This document shows, piece by piece, positions 37,407 through 40,656 of a DNA stretch of 40,656 nucleotides. The DNA is from Candidatus Aminicenantota bacterium. GTDB lineage: Bacteria > Acidobacteriota > Aminicenantia > Aminicenantales > Saccharicenantaceae. A program made the position numbers and the translations under genes. The stretch is taken from positions 1 through 40,656 of the forward strand of contig JADGNU010000004.1 of the NCBI GenBank assembly GCA_017883305.1. Direction: 5' to 3'. How positions within the stretch are numbered: the stretch's first letter is position 1; each line of letters starts with the position of its first letter. Under the pieces are notes generated by a model. That model was not told the DNA's origin, did no database searches, and saw only the letters and a program-made list of their open reading frames with translations.

Positions 37407-38364
37407 GGTCCTGCGCATCTCGGTCACGGACCGCTGCGACCTGCGCTGCATCTACTGCATGCCCGAGGCCGGCGTGCCGCTCGTCCCGATGGCGGACATG
37501 CTGAGCTACGAGGAGATCGCCATGGTCGCCCGCGGCGCCATGGCTGCGGGCGTCCGGCGGTTCCGTTTGACCGGCGGCGAGCCGCTGGCCCGGCGGGGCG
37601 TTGAGGCCCTGGTCCGCCTGCTGGCGGCGCTCGGACCCGACGACCTGGCCCTGACGACCAACGGCCTGCATCTAGCCGATTTCGCGGCGGACCTCAAGGC
37701 GGCCGGTCTCATGCGGGTGACCGTCAGCTTGGACACGCTTCGCCCCGACCGCTTTAAAGCCATAACACGGCGAACGGGCCTCGACCGCATCCCGGCCGGG
37801 ATCGAGGCCGCCCGGACGGCCGGCCTCACACCGGTCAAGGTGAATATGGTCGTCATCCGCGGCGTCAACGACGACGAGGTCCTCGATTTCGTACGCTTCG
37901 CCGGGACGGAAGGCGTCGAGCTGCGCTTCATCGAGCTTATGCCGACGAGCGGGCTCACGGCCGAATGCAAGGAGCTCGGGGCCTGGCGGCCGGCGCTCTT
38001 CGTCAAGAGCGAAGAGGTGCGGGCCCGGATCGCCGAGGCGTTCGGGCCTCTGGAGCGGCTTCCGGAAAGCGACGGCGTCGCGGACATGTACCTCCTCGGC
38101 GGCCGGACGCGCCTCGGTTTCATCGCGCCCGTCTCCGAGCCGTTTTGCCAGGGATGCGGCCGGCTGCGGCTGGGCCCGGATGGCCGGCTGAGGATCTGTC
38201 TTTTCGACCGCGTCGGGATCGATCTGCGAAAGATGCTGCGCGAGGGCCAGGCGGGCCCGTCTGAGATCGGGGCCGTTATCACTTCGGCCTTCGAGGCCAA
38301 GACGACGTGGGAGCGGGGCGCGATCGAGAGCCTGTCGAGCGATATGTTCAGGATCGGAGGGTAA
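37393..38364 (+). CDS. moaA: GTP 3',8-cyclase MoaA (radical SAM)
   Basis: LRISVTDRCDLRCIYCMPE, RLTGGEPLAR, FCQGCGRLRLGPDGRLRICLF second cluster motif, C-terminal GG. TTG start. Confidence 0.95.
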   Translation: MKNSKVLRISVTDRCDLRCIYCMPEAGVPLVPMADMLSYEEIAMVARGAMAAGVRRFRLTGGEPLARRGVEALVRLLAALGPDDLALTTNGLHLADFAADLKAAGLMRVTVSLDTLRPDRFKAITRRTGLDRIPAGIEAARTAGLTPVKVNMVVIRGVNDDEVLDFVRFAGTEGVELRFIELMPTSGLTAECKELGAWRPALFVKSEEVRARIAEAFGPLERLPESDGVADMYLLGGRTRLGFIAPVSEPFCQGCGRLRLGPDGRLRICLFDRVGIDLRKMLREGQAGPSEIGAVITSAFEAKTTWERGAIESLSSDMFRIGG

Positions 38365-38366
38365 TG

Positions 38367-38861
38367 ATGAAGATCGGGATCCTCACGGTGAGCGATAAGG
38401 GGGCGCGGGGCGAGCGCGAAGACCGGAGCGGGCCGGCCATCCGCGAGATGATCGAGGCCGCGGGCGGCGAGGTCGTGCGGACAAAGATCGTCGCCGACGA
38501 GCGCGAGCAGATCCGATCGGTGCTCGTCGAATGGTCGGGCGAAGGTTTGGACCTCGTCCTGACGACCGGCGGAACGGGATTCAGCCCGCGCGACTGGACG
38601 CCCGAGGCGACGAAGAGCGTCATCGAGCGCGAGGCGCCGGGGCTCCCGGAGGCCATGAGAAGGGCCGGGGCGGAAAAGACGCCGACGGCCATGCTCAGCC
38701 GGGCCGTCGCCGGGATCCGGGGATCGACGCTTATCGTCAACCTCCCCGGGAGCGAGAAGGCCGTGCGCGAAAGCCTGGCGGTCCTCCTGCCCGTCCTGCC
38801 GCACGCCGTCGACGTCCTCAGGGGCACGGCGTCGGAGTGCGCCGGGCGCCGTCACGATTGA
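38367..38861 (+). CDS. mog: MogA/MoaB-family molybdenum cofactor biosynthesis protein
   Basis: IGILTVSDKGARGEREDRSGPAI, LVLTTGGTGFSPRDWTPEAT, LIVNLPGSEKAVRE motifs. Confidence 0.93.
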   Translation: MKIGILTVSDKGARGEREDRSGPAIREMIEAAGGEVVRTKIVADEREQIRSVLVEWSGEGLDLVLTTGGTGFSPRDWTPEATKSVIEREAPGLPEAMRRAGAEKTPTAMLSRAVAGIRGSTLIVNLPGSEKAVRESLAVLLPVLPHAVDVLRGTASECAGRRHD

Positions 38862-38955
38862 ACCAGAAGGGTCGCGGATCGCGTCGGCGGCCGCGCGCCC
38901 CGTCCCCAGGTGATATTCTCCGCCGGTGGATATATAATAGATCGAGGTGCGGACC

Positions 38956-40221
38956 ATGGCTGATTCGGCGAGACGCATTGTCTGTCTCTTCATGATCCTC
39001 GCCGCCTCAGGTCTGGCCGCCGCCCAGGAGATCCAGCACGAAACGAGGGCCATCGCCGTCGAGGTCCCGGTCCGGGTCTTCAAAGGGAACACTTTCGTCG
39101 ATCGCCTGTCCATCTCCGACTTCGAGGTCTATGAGGACGGACGGCCGCAGACCCTCGACTCGGTCTATCTGGTCAAGAAGGCCTTCATCGAACGCCAGGA
39201 GGGGACGCAGCCGGTCCTGCCCGACACCGGACGTCATTTCTACCTGTTCTTTGAGCTGACAGAATACGATCCGAAGGTCAGGGAGGCCCTGGAATATTTC
39301 GTCCAGGAGGTCCTGGCGCCCGGGGACGAGCTCGTCGTCGTCACCCCGGTCAAGACCTACCGGATGAAGAGCGACATCCTCAAGGAGGCCCACCGGTCCC
39401 AGGTCCTCGAGAAGATCCTGGGCCTGCTGCGGCGGGACGTGCAGATCGGCAATGCGGAGTACGTCGATATCATGGACGACCTGAAAGGCCTGGCCATGGC
39501 CATGGCCGGGGCCATCGGCATGAGCAACTCCGACACGCAGCAACAGCTGCGTCAGACGATGGGCGACCCCTTCGCCTTCACGGATTCAGTTATCGAAGTC
39601 CAGAGGTCCGTCGAGGAGCAGCTGCAGAGCTATGCCGACAGCCTGAGCCGGCTGGAGAGCCTCCGCAGCGTCGATCAGGTCCGCGTCAATGCCCTGGCGG
39701 ACTATCTCCGGAACCAGTCGGGGCAGAAGGAGATGTTCCTCTTCTACCAGCGCGAGTTCATCCCCAAGATCGACGACTCGGTCCTCAACGCCATCATGAG
39801 CACCTACAACCAGCGCCCCGACATCACCCAGGCGGCCATGAGCGTCTTCGAATTCTTCCGCCGTGACGAGACGCTGGACATCGAGACCGTCAGGCGGCTG
39901 TATGCGGACTCCGGGGCGGACATCCATTTCCTGTATCTGACCCGCCCCGCCCCCAAAATGCGCGGGCTGACCATGGAAGAGCGGTCGGAGGACATCTTCT
40001 CGCCGTTCCGGGAGATGAGCCTGGCCACGGGAGGATACACGGGCGCCACGGCCAACATCCAGGCGGCCATGAAGGCGGCCGTATCCGCTGCAGAGAACTA
40101 CTACTTGCTCTACTTCACGCCAAAGAATTATCAGCCCGACGGGAAGTTCCGGGTCCTCGAGGTCCGGGTCAAGGGCGAGGGTTTCCGGACGAGCTACCGA
40201 AAGGGTTACATCGCCGACTGA
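38956..40221 (+). CDS. VWFA-related acidobacterial-type secreted protein
   Basis: Signal peptide; VEVPVRVFKGNTFVDRLSISDFEVYEDGRPQTLDSVYLVKK; C-terminal YYLLYFTPKNYQPDGKFRVLEVRVKGEG typical of this family. Confidence 0.85.
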   Translation: MADSARRIVCLFMILAASGLAAAQEIQHETRAIAVEVPVRVFKGNTFVDRLSISDFEVYEDGRPQTLDSVYLVKKAFIERQEGTQPVLPDTGRHFYLFFELTEYDPKVREALEYFVQEVLAPGDELVVVTPVKTYRMKSDILKEAHRSQVLEKILGLLRRDVQIGNAEYVDIMDDLKGLAMAMAGAIGMSNSDTQQQLRQTMGDPFAFTDSVIEVQRSVEEQLQSYADSLSRLESLRSVDQVRVNALADYLRNQSGQKEMFLFYQREFIPKIDDSVLNAIMSTYNQRPDITQAAMSVFEFFRRDETLDIETVRRLYADSGADIHFLYLTRPAPKMRGLTMEERSEDIFSPFREMSLATGGYTGATANIQAAMKAAVSAAENYYLLYFTPKNYQPDGKFRVLEVRVKGEGFRTSYRKGYIAD

Positions 40222-40233
40222 TCGCGGCGGGGA

Positions 40234-40656
40234 TTAATCGTCGAGCGGGCCGGGTTTGAAGGTGCGGCCCTTTTTCTTCTCGGCCAGGTGACGCTTGTCG
40301 GCGAGCATCTTGTCCTTGGCCCGTTTGGAGCGCTTCCTCTTCTGGCGACGGATCTTGGCGATCCGCTGCTCCTCCTTGCTCTCCTTCCCGAGGACGGCCG
40401 CTTCGATCTTGTCGGTCAGGATGCGGCGAGCCAGGAACCTGTTCAGGGACTGGAAGCGCTCCTGCTGGCACTTGACCTCGGTGCCGGTGGGGAGGTGCTT
40501 GAGATAAACGCAAGTGGCGACCTTGTTGACGTTTTGGCCGCCGTGGCCGCCCGAGCGAATGAACTTCTCGACGATGTCCTCTTCTCGGATGCCGAGATTG
40601 GCCATCCTCTCCGCCAAGGCCCGTTCTTTCTCGGGGCTGACGCCGAATGTCGCCAT
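40234..40656 (-). CDS. Stand-alone peptide-chain-release-factor (GGQ)-domain protein
   Basis: EKFIRSGGHGGQNVNKVATCVYLKHLPTGTEVKCQQERFQSLNRFLARRIL; basic C-terminal tail; ATG at the window edge. Confidence 0.88.
   Translation of the reverse strand: MATFGVSPEKERALAERMANLGIREEDIVEKFIRSGGHGGQNVNKVATCVYLKHLPTGTEVKCQQERFQSLNRFLARRILTDKIEAAVLGKESKEEQRIAKIRRQKRKRSKRAKDKMLADKRHLAEKKKGRTFKPGPLDD

Noticed and set aside
38910-38938. Full sigma70 promoter for the VWFA gene
   Set aside because: A TATAAT is present at 38933-38938, but no acceptable -35 box at 16-18 bp.
37506-39113. 535-aa ORF antisense to moaA/mog
   Set aside because: Shadow ORF; R/S/P-rich composition and no recognisable domain.

Overview
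The window is a GC-rich, densely coded bacterial chromosome segment. Gene content, including an acidobacterial-type VWFA-domain protein, suggests an Acidobacteriota/Aminicenantes-like origin; that is inference only. From left to right it holds: (i) a tRNA-Ala(GGC); (ii) a carbohydrate-oriented region with GH78 rhamnosidase, a GDP-mannose-3,5-epimerase-like gene, a D-lyxose-isomerase-like gene, two tandem UROD-family genes, a GH31 alpha-xylosidase-like gene, an HTH-TM-FG-GAP protein, a third UROD gene, a sulfatase-fold/TPR protein, a GH38 alpha-mannosidase and an SSS symporter; (iii) a housekeeping run ftsH-folP-cdaA-cdaR-glmM-pdxJ; (iv) an M20-type amidase, a c-type cytochrome-like protein with a possible molybdopterin-oxidoreductase-like domain, a CBM9-like secreted protein and dus; (v) a molybdenum/tungsten operon tupABC-moeA-moaC-MOSC-moaA-mog; (vi) a VWFA-related protein and a GGQ release-factor-like protein. 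The most interesting non-coding signals are a Moco-riboswitch-like leader in front of tupA, with mutually exclusive pairings that could sequester the Shine-Dalgarno, and a set of GGGGACA/GGGGTCA palindromic (REPIN-like) elements that supply start-proximal or stop codons to neighbouring genes. No CRISPR array, prophage or transposase ORF was seen. All family calls come from reading motifs; no database search was run.
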